Shown here: positions 55,082-64,000 of the stretch, piece after piece
Layout: each line of letters begins with the position of its first letter
Position numbering within the stretch: position 1 is the first letter of the stretch
From: Axinella damicornis
Taxonomy: Eukaryota > Porifera > Demospongiae > Axinellida > Axinellidae
Length of the DNA: 64,000 bases
Reading direction: 5' to 3'
Assembly: GCA_963931865.1 (NCBI GenBank)
Contig: OZ007516.1
Location: 1,165,883 to 1,229,882, forward strand
Notes under the pieces: generated by a model
What the model saw: only the letters and a program-made list of their open reading frames with translations
Databases searched by the model: none
What the model was told of the DNA's origin: nothing
Program-made: the position numbers and the translations under genes

Positions 55082-57612
55082 AAAAATCGTATGAGAAGAG
55101 AAGTACTCCAGAACCACTTACCAGTCTCATCGTCCCACGGCTTCACATCCAGAATGATGTTGGACTTGGCAACCACACCCGGTTCTAGGCAGCAATGTTC
55201 AGGTAACAAGCAAGTTCAATGAAGCAAATCCAGGTTCATTGTCAGACCCTCTTAAAACAAACGGTACACTACTGGAAAGGAGCGAAATCTACTTGCAGGT
55301 CATTACACATTTGTTAGCCACATGCAGTTAGAATTCATGGCAGGTAGTAGCCTCTGAAGTTGTCATTGTTCCATGGGGGATGGGGGCATCATAATTTACT
55401 CAATCCCTACTCACTTTTGCCCTTCTTCTCAGCGTACTGGGCCAGCCTCTTCTCTCTCAACTGTTTGGCTGCCTCATCCTGCATGTACAGAGATGGAAAA
55501 CCTCAAATTGACACATTCCTTCATCCTCATGCACCCCCTCCCGATCTCCACCCACCTCCTCCTCCTCCTCATCATCATCAGATCCAAAGAGCTCAAAGTC
55601 ATCCTCCTCCTCCTTCTTTTCACTCTCACTCCCAGTTGCCCCTTCTGAGGAGCTTCCATACTGGTCCAGAGGTTTCTGCACACCGGGAAACCTGAGGGAG
55701 AACGAGAGTCCCTCCATCGCTCAAACACAAACATTAGCCGCCATCAGGTTTCTTTGAATATACTATGTACTTCTCATTGATCACACAAACTCACGCCAAA
55801 CGACAATACACCAGTGTACGGACAAGACGATAAAGTAACATCTCTTGGCTCACTCATGAACAATAGAATTCAATGAGACTGCTGGTATGTTAGTGTGGCC
55901 AAAATGTACAGCTCCGTATCTCATTCCTGGATAGTACTAAAACCCGGAACGGAACAGAACGGAATGAATGGAACGAACGGAAAAGTCATTTTTCGTCGCT
56001 GAGACCAAGGTAAAACCATTTTTCTGTCTATCGCTGCACCGGCGGTACCGTAAACGAATCCTCAAAGGTTAGTACATATTATATCGTATGCACAAGGCTG
56101 GTATGCACTGTACCGTGTACGGTAATGTGCACGAGTCGGTGAGCTCGGTGCCCGGGCCAGCGTAGTGAAACCAAGGTACGACTTCCTTTCTGCCAGTAGC
56201 ACCTCAGGGCTTTAGGCTAGGCAGTTAGTACGGGTAGTCTGGCCTGTGAGATGTACGTTGTACAGTAGATATACCGCTGAACGGCGAACAGTACCGTACA
56301 CGCGCTCGCGTACTATTCATGTATGTAGCCTCGTTCTTGCAGTAACACCTACTGAACTGCATGTAGTTTACCTTGGCAGCTACATGCACTTTACGGTACC
56401 GCCCGTGCAGCGCTAGTCAGAAAAAGGTCTTACCTTGGTCTCAGCAACGAAAAATGACTGTTCCATTCATTCCGTTCCATTCCATTCCGGGTTTTAGCCA
56501 ACTGCACTCCATGCACAATTCCATTAAATACACAACCTGTTGATGAGCAAGTAATTTTGGGGGAATTTGTGGAGTTTGCAGAGTGATAAACCTCAGATGT
56601 ATACTTCCGTATACCTCCGTATACTAATGTCTGCCGTACAGTGTACAGGGCAGGATTTATGTCCTGGGGTAAGCAAATAGCTAACTTGTCACCAGGGGGT
56701 GTATCCCTGTTTGACGGAACGGCCCACTGCATTCTGTGAGGACAACTCATGTGTCCAGACCCTTCCTCATCGTGCAAAGGGTGCGATTCAGAGACTACCA
56801 TCACTCACACTAGGCCTGCACGGTATGGCGATATTTACCGATATCGATGGTATGCGTGCATGGTGGTGCATTTTTTGGACGTGAACAGTATTTTCGAAAA
56901 ACGGATAATTAGAACATTCGGTAAGTGCACGAGGCGATCAGTACAGTACAGTATAGCGATGAGTGACGTACATGCGATGGTTCTACGAGCTACAGAGCCT
57001 GGTGAATCTGCTGCAGGAGATGCCGAGATCTCGTTAATAAACGAAGCTGTTACTGCTGTTTGGAACGAGCGTCAAAGCAGACGAGAAAGGCAAACCACCA
57101 TCACCTGACCGCCCAAAATGCTGTGTGCGTATGCAAGCCACCAAGTCTCAGCGAAGGACGGTAATCTTTACAGCCTGATTGTACTTTTATTAGTTATACT
57201 TTGCCTTACCTCTGCCCTTGCCAAGCTGTATGGCTACTTTTGTACGATATTTAGTAATATCGTGGCATCATGTGTGACGATATACCGTGGGCAAAAAAAA
57301 AGATATTGTGCAGGCCTAACTCACACTAGTCTCTCCTCATCCGAGTATGAAGCAATGTGGTTGAACCAGCGAAGGGTGTGGAGAAACTTGGCAGGGGGAG
57401 GCCCACCTACAGCTCCAAACACAGCGACATCGGCTTGCGATGGAACGTACCTGAAGAAGCACGAGGGACGGGTTGATGACAAAACCAGAGAGAGGGAGGG
57501 AGGAAGGACACAAATTTTAATGTTTAACTTACCCCTCAATGTAACTCCTTTCTGTCAGGTAGTTATTCAAGGCCTGAAGGCCAGAGTCCGACTTTAAATT
57601 GCCAAATCCCAT
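53194..57612 (-). CDS. EEF1B2: Translation elongation factor eEF1B alpha-type subunit (guanine-nucleotide exchange factor), eight exons
   Basis: Exons in transcript order: 57612-57533, 57450-57325, 55691-55556, 55478-55415, 55184-55122, 54334-54272, 53923-53856 and 53280-53194. They join to 687 nt, 228 residues plus TGA. The N-terminal GST-C-like part starts [19 protein letters not shown] and contains [14 protein letters not shown]. The acidic hinge [16 protein letters not shown] precedes the C-terminal exchange domain ([51 protein letters not shown]), ending AAFNKI. This subunit reloads eEF1A with GTP during elongation. The short N-terminus without leucine zipper favours eEF1B2 over eEF1D. 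Exon 2's donor coincides with a transposon target duplication. Two copies of the last exon lie in the duplicated blocks. Confidence 0.95.
53402..53771. repeat. Inverted-repeat element of the CTAGCCCCTC family in eEF1B intron 7
   Basis: The left end TAGCCCCTCTCTGCCAGG and the right end CCTGGCGGGGAGGGGCTA can pair. Between them lies a 200-bp block (53465-53670) that is well conserved in the unit-2 copy at 39630-39840. No target duplication is evident. The open frame in this block is broken in the other copy, so coding is unlikely. Confidence 0.55.
53950..54256. repeat. (CA)n then (GT)n microsatellites in eEF1B intron 6
   Basis: A CA-rich tract (53950-54150) and a pure GT run (54166-54256) together fill the intron between exons 6 and 7. 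In the sense strand the last 200 bases before the exon 7 acceptor are TG-rich. Confidence 0.9.
55050..55086. repeat. C22-A15 homopolymer pair in eEF1B intron 5
   Basis: Twenty-two C followed directly by fifteen A on the plus strand, 36 bp past the exon 5 donor. Confidence 0.9.
55937..56496. mobile_element. 560-bp inverted-repeat element (CTAAAACCCGGAA ends) in eEF1B intron 2
   Basis: The left arm has CTAAAACCCGGAACGG, GGAAC-rich sequence, then AAAGTCATTTTTCGTCGCTG and GAGACCAAGG. The right arm carries the complement in reverse order, ending CCGGGTTTTAG. Arms are about 75 bp. No target duplication is clear and no protein is encoded. Confidence 0.75.
56738..56798. repeat. Solo end of the TAGTCTC (MULE-like) element
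   Basis: GTGAGGACAACTC ... CCAGACCCTTCCTC ... TTCAGAGACTA matches the right end of the element at 32517-32900 with mutations. The other end is missing. Confidence 0.7.
56811..57318. mobile_element. 508-bp hAT-like non-autonomous element at the eEF1B exon 2 donor
   Basis: Ends TAGGCCTGCACGGTA and GTGCAGGCCTA are inverted repeats, and sub-terminal GATATT/CGATA blocks also pair. ACTCACAC flanks both sides (56803-56810 and 57319-57326). An 8-bp duplication with TAG-type ends fits the hAT superfamily. A 119-codon frame across it shows no transposase motif. Confidence 0.88.
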
Positions 57613-57668
57613 CTTTGTTTTCCTAACGCGCCTATTAGACCACAAATCCCACGTGTCCGGCACTCTGC

Positions 57669-57680
57669 CGCGCATGCGCA
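57669..57680. promoter_or_regulatory. NRF1-type palindrome upstream of eEF1B
   Basis: CGCGCATGCGCA lies 57 bp before the eEF1B ATG and matches the NRF1 consensus (YGCGCAYGCGCR), a common element of housekeeping promoters. Binding is inference. Confidence 0.6.
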
Positions 57681-58900
57681 GTTAAGTGCATGCCTTGCAG
57701 GGCTAGGCAGGGTGGGGCTTGTACACGCACGAGCTCCACCCACTATGCATGTTCCGCCGCTCTGTTCATCTTAAGCAGTTTGGCCTTGACGGAAACCTTC
57801 AGTTCTTAAAGTCTTTGCTTTCAGCACTCACTCACCCGATACTATAGTAGGTACTAGGTGGAGGGATCCAGGTTGCATGGAAGTCTTGCAATTAAGAACA
57901 CAAATTGCTCACACACCTAAGTGTTGAATAGCAGTCACAATTGTCATCGTCCAGGTGCACAGACTTCACTCCATTCTGACTTTGGTGCATGAAACTGTCC
58001 TCAGGGACATTTGACAGATACAATATGACACGTCGTCATTTGTTTTTGCAATTGGTTGAATTATTATTTCATAGTTGTTTCAGTTTGTTGTATCACTGCT
58101 CTTGAGATAATCATTTTTTGTGCTATCACTGAATTATTGGTTTCTTGTAACAGAAGTTATATGAGTCTGAACTGATGTATGACAACTTCCAGTATGCCCA
58201 AAGCAGATCACAGCCATAGCTACACATGTACAGCTGGAGCCGCATGCAACAACTGGTAGCTATGCATTTGTAGGGCAGTTACATTTTTCACTAACAGGCA
58301 TAATTGCAGTTGCAAAGGCATTGACGAGCCCCAGGGGTTAGATAATATTACTAGAGTGCGGTACCGTCTTGTGATGTAGGGAATTAAACCCAATGGAGGC
58401 TTTAGCAAGTGTGTGGTTCCCTCTGTCATTTTACCATTGTACGACAGTGGGGAATGTGGTGGATGCGGGTGGGTGGCTATAGGAACACCTTCCCTTCGCC
58501 AGTTTTCAAATCCTTTACCCAGCTTTAGGTGTCAGCAGTGCATGTGAATGCCTGGCCTTGGGAACCAGGGATGGACTTTAGGAGATCCTTAAAATAAATC
58601 AAGGATCTCCCCCTCAGTTCTCATCCACATTTATGAACCGTAAATTCCCCTACAGGTAAGGAAATAAAACAGCCTTTAATGGGATGTGAGGGAATCATGC
58701 AGGGGCTAGCTACAGTAAAGCCTGCCTATAGCAGCTTCACAATTATCTATTACCATCTTATCTAGTATCTGTACCAAGCCACTCACCAGAGCTCATCTCA
58801 TAGAAGCATCTAGTATCTGTACTGAGCCACTCACCCAAGCTCATCACATAGATCATTGCTGTTGCTATGCACAATGCAAAAATGTCAATGCAATGCATGC
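57681..58900. other. Intergenic spacer
   Basis: I see no gene between the eEF1B promoter and the satellite. Two similar 40-bp segments at 58765-58800 and 58805-58845 (ATCTAGTATCTGTACYRAGCC) lead into the repeats. Confidence 0.45.
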
Positions 58901-58916
58901 AAATGTCATTGTAGCA

Positions 58917-60695
58917 AATGTCAATGCAGTCAATGTCAATGCAGTCAGTGTCAATGCCAATGCAGCCAATTAATGTCAATGTCAATGCAGTCAATGTCAA
59001 TGCAGTCAATGTCAATGCAGTCAATGTCAATGCAGCCAATGTCAATGCAGCCAATGTCAATGCAGTCAATGTCAATGCAGCCAATGTCAATGCAGTCAAT
59101 GTCAATGCAGTCAATGTCAATGTAGTCAGTGTCAATGCCAATGCAGCCAATGTCAATGCAGTCAATGTCAATGCACTCAATGTCAATGCAGCCAATATGT
59201 CAATGCAGCCAATGTCAATGCAGTCAATGTCAATGCACTCAATGTCAATGCAGCCAATGTCAATGCAGCCAATGTCAATGCCAATGCAGCCAATGTCAAT
59301 GCAGCCAGTGTCAATGCCAATTCAGCCAATGTCAATGTCAATGCAGTCAATGTCAATGCAGCCAATGTCAATGCAGCCAATGTCAATGCAGTCAATGTCA
59401 ATGCAGTCAATGTCAATGCAGCCAATGTCAATGCCAATGCAGCCAATGTCAATGCAGCCAATGTCAATGCAGCCAATGTCAATACAGCCAATGTCAATGC
59501 AGCCAATGTCAATGCAGCCAATGTCAATGCCGCCAATGTCAATGCCGCCAATGTCAATGCCGCCAATGTCAATGCACCCAATGTCAATGTCAATGTAGCC
59601 AATGTCAGTGCAGCCAATGTCAATGACAATGCCACCAATGACGATGTAGCCGATGTCAATGTAGCCAATGTCAATGCAGCCAATGTCAATGCAGCCAATG
59701 TCAATGCAGCCAATGTCAATGCAGCCAATGTCAATGTAACCAATGTCAATGCACCCAATGTCAATGTAATCAATGTCAATGTAGCCAATGTCAATGCAGC
59801 CAATGTCAATGACAATTAATGCCACCAATGACGATGTAGCCAATGTCAATGTAGCCAATGTCAATGCAGCCAATGTCAATGCAGCCAATGTCAATGCAGC
59901 CAATGTCAATGTAACCAATGTCAATGTAGCCAATGTCAATGCAGCCAATGTCAATGTAACCAATGTCAATGTAGCCAATGTCAATGCAGCCAATGTCAAT
60001 GCCAATGCAGCCAATGTCAATGCACCCAATGTCAATTGATGTAATCAATGTAGCCAATGTCAATGCAGCCAATGACAATGTAGCCAATGTCAATGCAGCC
60101 AATGTCAATGTAACCAATGTCAATGTAGCCAATGTCAATGCAGCCAATGTCAATTAATGCCAATGCAGCCAATGTCAATGCCGCCAATGTCAATGCACCC
60201 ATGAATGTCAAAGTAAACAATGTCAATGTAGCCAATGTCAATGCCGCCAATGTCAATGCACCCAATGTCAAAGTAAACAATGTCAATGTAGCCAATGTCA
60301 ATGCCACCAATGTCAGTGCAGCCAATGTCAATGCAGTCAATGTCAATCCTCCCAATGTCAATACAGCCAATGTCAATGCAGCCAATGTCAATGCAACCAA
60401 TGTCAATGCATGCAGCCAATGTCAATGCCAATGCAGCTAATGTCAACGTGGCCAATGTTAATGTCAATGCAGCCAATGTCAATGCAGCCAATGTCAATGT
60501 AGCCAATGTCAATGCAGCCAATGTCAATGCAGTCCAATGTCAATGCCAATGCAGCCAATGTCAATGCAGCCCCAATGTCAATGCCAATGCAGCCAATGTC
60601 AATGCAGCCAATGTCAATGCAGCCAATGTCAATGTAGCCAATGTCAGTGCAGCCAATGTCAATGCGGTCAATGTCAATCCCCCAATGTCATCAAG
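58917..60695. repeat. 15-bp satellite GCAGCCAATGTCAAT, block 1 (about 115 units)
   Basis: Units vary mainly at the third trinucleotide (GCAGCC, GCAGTC, GTAGCC, GCACCC, GCCGCC) and occasionally gain an extra CAATGC. Because 15 is a multiple of three, all frames stay open and read as MSMQP, VNAAN or similar repeats in both strands. This is not evidence of coding. Confidence 0.93.
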
Positions 60696-60699
60696 TGTC

Positions 60700-61070
60700 A
60701 ACCACAGCCAAGCCAGGGATCCAAGCCAAGCCAAACCAAACCAGGCCAAGCCAAGCCAAGCCAAGCCAAGCCAAGCCAAGCCAAGCCAAGCCAAGCCAAG
60801 CCAAGCCAAGCCAAACCAAGCCAAACCAAACCAAGCCAAACCAGGCCAAGCCAAGCCAAGCCAAGCCAAGCCAAGCCAAGCCAAGCCAAGCCAACTTAAG
60901 CCAAGCCAAGCCAAGCCAAGCCAAGCCAAGCCAAACCCGAACCAAACCAAGCCAAGCCAAGCCAGGAAGCCAAGCCAGGGAGCAAAACCAAACCAAGCCT
61001 GAAAGACAGGAAGCCAAGTCAAGCAAAACCAAGCCAGGTAGCGAAGCCAATCCAAGCCAAGCCAAGCTTA
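60700..61070. repeat. 5-bp satellite (AGCCA)n
   Basis: About 370 bp of CCAAG/CCAAA pentamers directly follow the 15-bp satellite. The pentamer AGCCA is contained in the 15-bp unit (GCAGCCAATG), so one may derive from the other. Confidence 0.9.
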
Positions 61071-61094
61071 ATCGGGGTTCCACGCCTGTCCTCA

Positions 61095-61711
61095 GTCAGT
61101 CGTGCCACATAAGGGAACAAATGCTCTTTGCTTCAGACTCTTCAGTTGGCTCTGCTGCAGTACTGGGCTTGATAGCAGTCCTTACAGATGTGTCTGGATA
61201 CCTGTTATCTTCCATGACTTCACCAAGGTGTTCTTCTCCTGTTACCATGGTCACACCCTGAACGACAGTTTGTGCCCTGTGAAAGAGGTGCCCTTTCACA
61301 GGCACAAACTGTTGTTCAGGATATGACCACAGTAACAGGAGAAGAACACCTCAGAGAAGTCATGGAAGGTAACAGGTATCCAGACACATCTGTAAAGACT
61401 GCTAGCAAGCCCAGTACAACATGCGTCTGGATACCGGCTACCTTCCATGACTTCTCTGAGGTGTTCTTCTCCTGTTTCTGTGGTCACACCCTGAACGACG
61501 GTTTGTTCCTGTGAAAGGGCGCCTCTTTCACAGGAACAAACTGTCGTTCAGGGTGTGACCACAGAAACAGGAGAAGAACACCTCAGAGAAGTCATGGAAG
61601 GTAACAGGTATCCAGACACATATAAGACAGCTAGCAAGCCCAGTACTGCAGCAGAACAAACTGAAGAGTCTGAAGCAAAGAGCATTTGTTCCCTTACGTG
61701 GCACGACCAGT
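61095..61711. repeat. Four-arm nested palindrome
   Basis: The block reads A, A-inverse, a, a-inverse. Arms contain TGGATACC, TTCCATGACTTC, GGTGTTCTTCTCCTGTT and TCACACCCTGAACGAC with their complements. The outer arms (61096-61275 and 61535-61711) pair over about 175 bp, and the inner ones pair with each other. Short frames across the arms (EEHLREVMEGNRYPDT) recur in every copy. Confidence 0.85.
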
Positions 61712-61960
61712 GACTGAGGACATGAGACAGGTGTGCAGACGATACATCAAGACTGCCTTGCAATCAGCATCCACACTCTGCAGACAGCTTGCCAGGACAT
61801 CGCCAGGTAGAATGGGAAAGTGTTGGACAAGGTGGTAAACAACACCACGCTACTCATCAAAGGAGCCTTCCACATAGTGTAACTAGCGAACCAAGAAAAG
61901 CTTCGAATACTAACATTGCCTGTGTGTACTTCCAATGCTAATGCTGCCATGCTCTCATAA
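61712..61960. other. Unique sequence between palindrome and satellite
   Basis: No repeat or recognisable gene. It has a short open stretch (RRYIKTALQSASTLCRQLA) without a known match. Confidence 0.35.
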
Positions 61961-61964
61961 CAAT

Positions 61965-63825
61965 TCCAATGCTGCTGATACCAATGTCAATGTACCCAAT
62001 GTCAATGCACCCAATGTTAATAGTCAATCTCAATGCCGCCAATGTCACCCAATGTCAATGTCAATGCAGCCAATGTCAATGTCAATGCAGCCAATTGCAA
62101 TGTATGCACTCGATGTCAATACAGCCAATGTCATTGTATGTACCCGATGCTAATGCAGCCAATGTCAATGTATGCACTCGATGTCAATGCAGCCAATGTC
62201 AATGTATGTACCCGATGCTAATGCAGCCAATGTCAATCAATGTATGTACCCGATGTCAATGCAGCCAATGTCAATGTATGCACTCGATGTCAATGCAGCC
62301 AATGTCAATGTATGTATCCGATGCTAATGCAGCCAATGTCAATGTATGTACCCAACGTCAATACAGCCAATGTCAATGTATGTACCCGATGTCAATACAG
62401 CCAATGTCAATGTATGTACCCGATGTCAATGCAGCCAATGTCAAGGTATGTATCCAACGTTAATACATGCAGCCAATGTCAATGTATGTATCCGATGTCA
62501 ATGCAGCCAATGTCAAGGTATGTATCCAACGTCAATACAACCAATGTCAATGTATGTACCCGATGTCTATGCAGCCAATGTCAATGTATGTACCCGTTGC
62601 CAATGCAGCCAATGTCAATGTATGTACCCAATGTCAATACAGCCAATGTCAATGTATGTACCCAATGTCAATACAGCCAATGTCAATGTATGTACCCGAT
62701 GTCAATGCAGCCAATGTCAATGTATGTACCCGATGTCAATACAGCCAATGTCAATGTATATACCCGACAGCCAATGTCAATGTGTGTACCCAGATATCAA
62801 TGCAGCCAATGTCAATGTATGTACCCGATGTCAGTGCAGCCAATGTCAATGTATGTACCCGATGTCAATACAGCCAATGTCAATGTATATACCCGACAGC
62901 CAATGTCAATGTGTGTACCCAGATATCAATGCAGCCAATGTCAATGTATGTATATACCCGATGTCAATACAGCCAATGTCAATGTGTGTACCCAGATGTC
63001 AATGCGTGTACCCAGATGTCAATGCAGCCAATGTCAATGTCAATGCAGCCAATGTCAATGTATGTGGCCTGATGTCAATACAGCCAATGTCAATGTATGT
63101 ACCCGATGTCAATGCAGCCAATGTCAATGTATGTACCCGATGTCAATGCAGCCGTCAATGTATGTACCCGATGTCAATGTAGTCAATGCAGCCAATGTCA
63201 ATGTATGTACCTGATGCCAATGCACTCAATGTCGTACCCAATGTACCAGATGTCAATGCAGCCAATGTCAATGTATGTACCCGATGTCAATGCAGCCAAT
63301 GTCAATGTATGTACCCGATGTCAATGCAGCCAATGTCAATGTATGTACCCGATGTCAATGCAGCCAATGCGCCCATGTCAATTGATGCAGTCAAATGTCA
63401 ATGCATCCAATGTCAATGCTCTCTATGTCAATGCAAATGCACCCAATGTCAATGTAGCCACCCAATGTCGATGTAACCACCCAATGTCAATGCAGCCACC
63501 CAATGTCAATGCTCCCTATGTCAATGTAGCCAATGTCAATGTAGTGCAGTCAATGTCAATGCAGCTAATGTCAATGCTCCCAATGTAAATGTAGCCAAAA
63601 TGTCAATGTCAGTGTAGTGCAACCAATGTCAATGCAGCCAATGTCGATGTCAATGCTGGAACGTCGATGTCAATGCTGGCAATGTGATCAATGCTCCCTA
63701 TGTCAATGTAGCCACAATGTCAATGTAGCCAATGTCAATGTAGCCAATGTCAATGTAGCCAATGTCAATGTAGTGCAGCCAATGTCAATGTCAATGCAAT
63801 GTCAATGCAGTCAATGCAACATATG
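61965..63825. repeat. 15-bp satellite, block 2, with a 30-bp higher-order variant
   Basis: Here GCAGCCAATGTCAAT alternates with GTATGTACCCGATGTCAAT-type units, giving a roughly 34-bp higher-order repeat from about 62100 to 63360. Simpler units return at 63380-63825. Frames of up to 324 codons are repeat artefacts. Confidence 0.92.
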
Positions 63826-64000
63826 ATTGATGTATGTACTGTGTGAGCTTACCTTCACTCAGCTGTGAATGTTATTTACCTAACTAGCCTATTGTATAGG
63901 GTGTTGTAATATCTCATGCATGGTGGAAATATCACAGTACTGGTGGTACTGAGATACTTCACGGTTGAAAAGTATTTACAAGTTGATACAAGGTAGTTTG
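63826..64000. other. End of window, no feature seen
   Basis: Unique AT-rich sequence containing a small inverted repeat around CAGTACTGGTGGTACTG. No gene is recognised. Confidence 0.4.

Noticed and set aside
56749..57108. 119-codon ORF in eEF1B intron 2
   Set aside because: It crosses the boundary of the hAT-like element and a solo MITE end, so it cannot be an old gene. No transposase motif is visible.
58917..63825. Long Met-Ser-Gln-Pro or Val-Asn-Ala repeat ORFs on both strands
   Set aside because: They are translations of a 15-bp satellite, open in all frames. No start context, splice sites or composition suggest a protein.

Overview
This window is animal nuclear DNA. The genes are split by GT-AG introns. 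They include a 20S proteasome beta subunit, an eEF1B guanine-nucleotide exchange factor, a multidomain RhoGAP, a MORN2-like protein and TRIM-NHL proteins, plus one eukaryotic tRNA-Gly. A large intronless beta-helix receptor with about eight membrane segments, tandem TRIM-NHL paralogs and dense short inverted-repeat elements suggest an early-branching metazoan, most likely a demosponge. That placement is inference, not proof.

Layout. 1-919: 3' end of a coiled-coil gene (+). 1938-5885: intronless beta-helix receptor (+). 6213-7788: six-exon MORN2-like gene (+), with a near-perfect RFX X-box about 75 bp upstream. 8174-8243: tRNA-Gly(GCC) (-), with a broken half copy nearby. 9105-26118: 15-exon RhoGAP (-), SH3-WW-WW-PH-RhoGAP, 962 codons when joined. 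26637-32073: six-exon PSMB3 (+), 205 codons, head to head with the RhoGAP gene. 32074-53194: a locally triplicated block (PSMB3 3' end, TRIM-NHL gene, eEF1B 3' end), with three TRIM-family genes in different states of repair. It is interrupted at 40.9-48.7 kb by a LINE fragment and nested DNA elements. 53194-57612: eight-exon eEF1B gene (-), 228 codons. 58.9-63.8 kb: satellite DNA with 15-bp and 5-bp units and a four-arm palindrome.

The main biology is in the non-coding structure. (1) A family of palindromes starting TAGCCTCG and ending CGAGGCTA occurs throughout. Two copies have perfect 9-bp target duplications, and paralogous empty sites inside the window show that they inserted. The same motif seeds two kinds of tandem array. 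(2) Most RhoGAP introns, and PSMB3 intron 1, end in an expanded microsatellite or minisatellite whose pyrimidine-rich (or CA-rich) strand abuts the 3' splice site. (3) A hAT-like element entered eEF1B exactly at a 5' splice site, and its 8-bp target duplication is the splice site itself. (4) Tandem duplication and gene conversion produced a TRIM copy with half a RING finger and another with only the filamin-NHL part.

Exon joins were read by eye from splice signals and reading phase. They are strongest where the joined length matches the family (PSMB3, eEF1B, MORN2, RhoGAP). Copy numbers of arrays are estimates from span divided by unit length.
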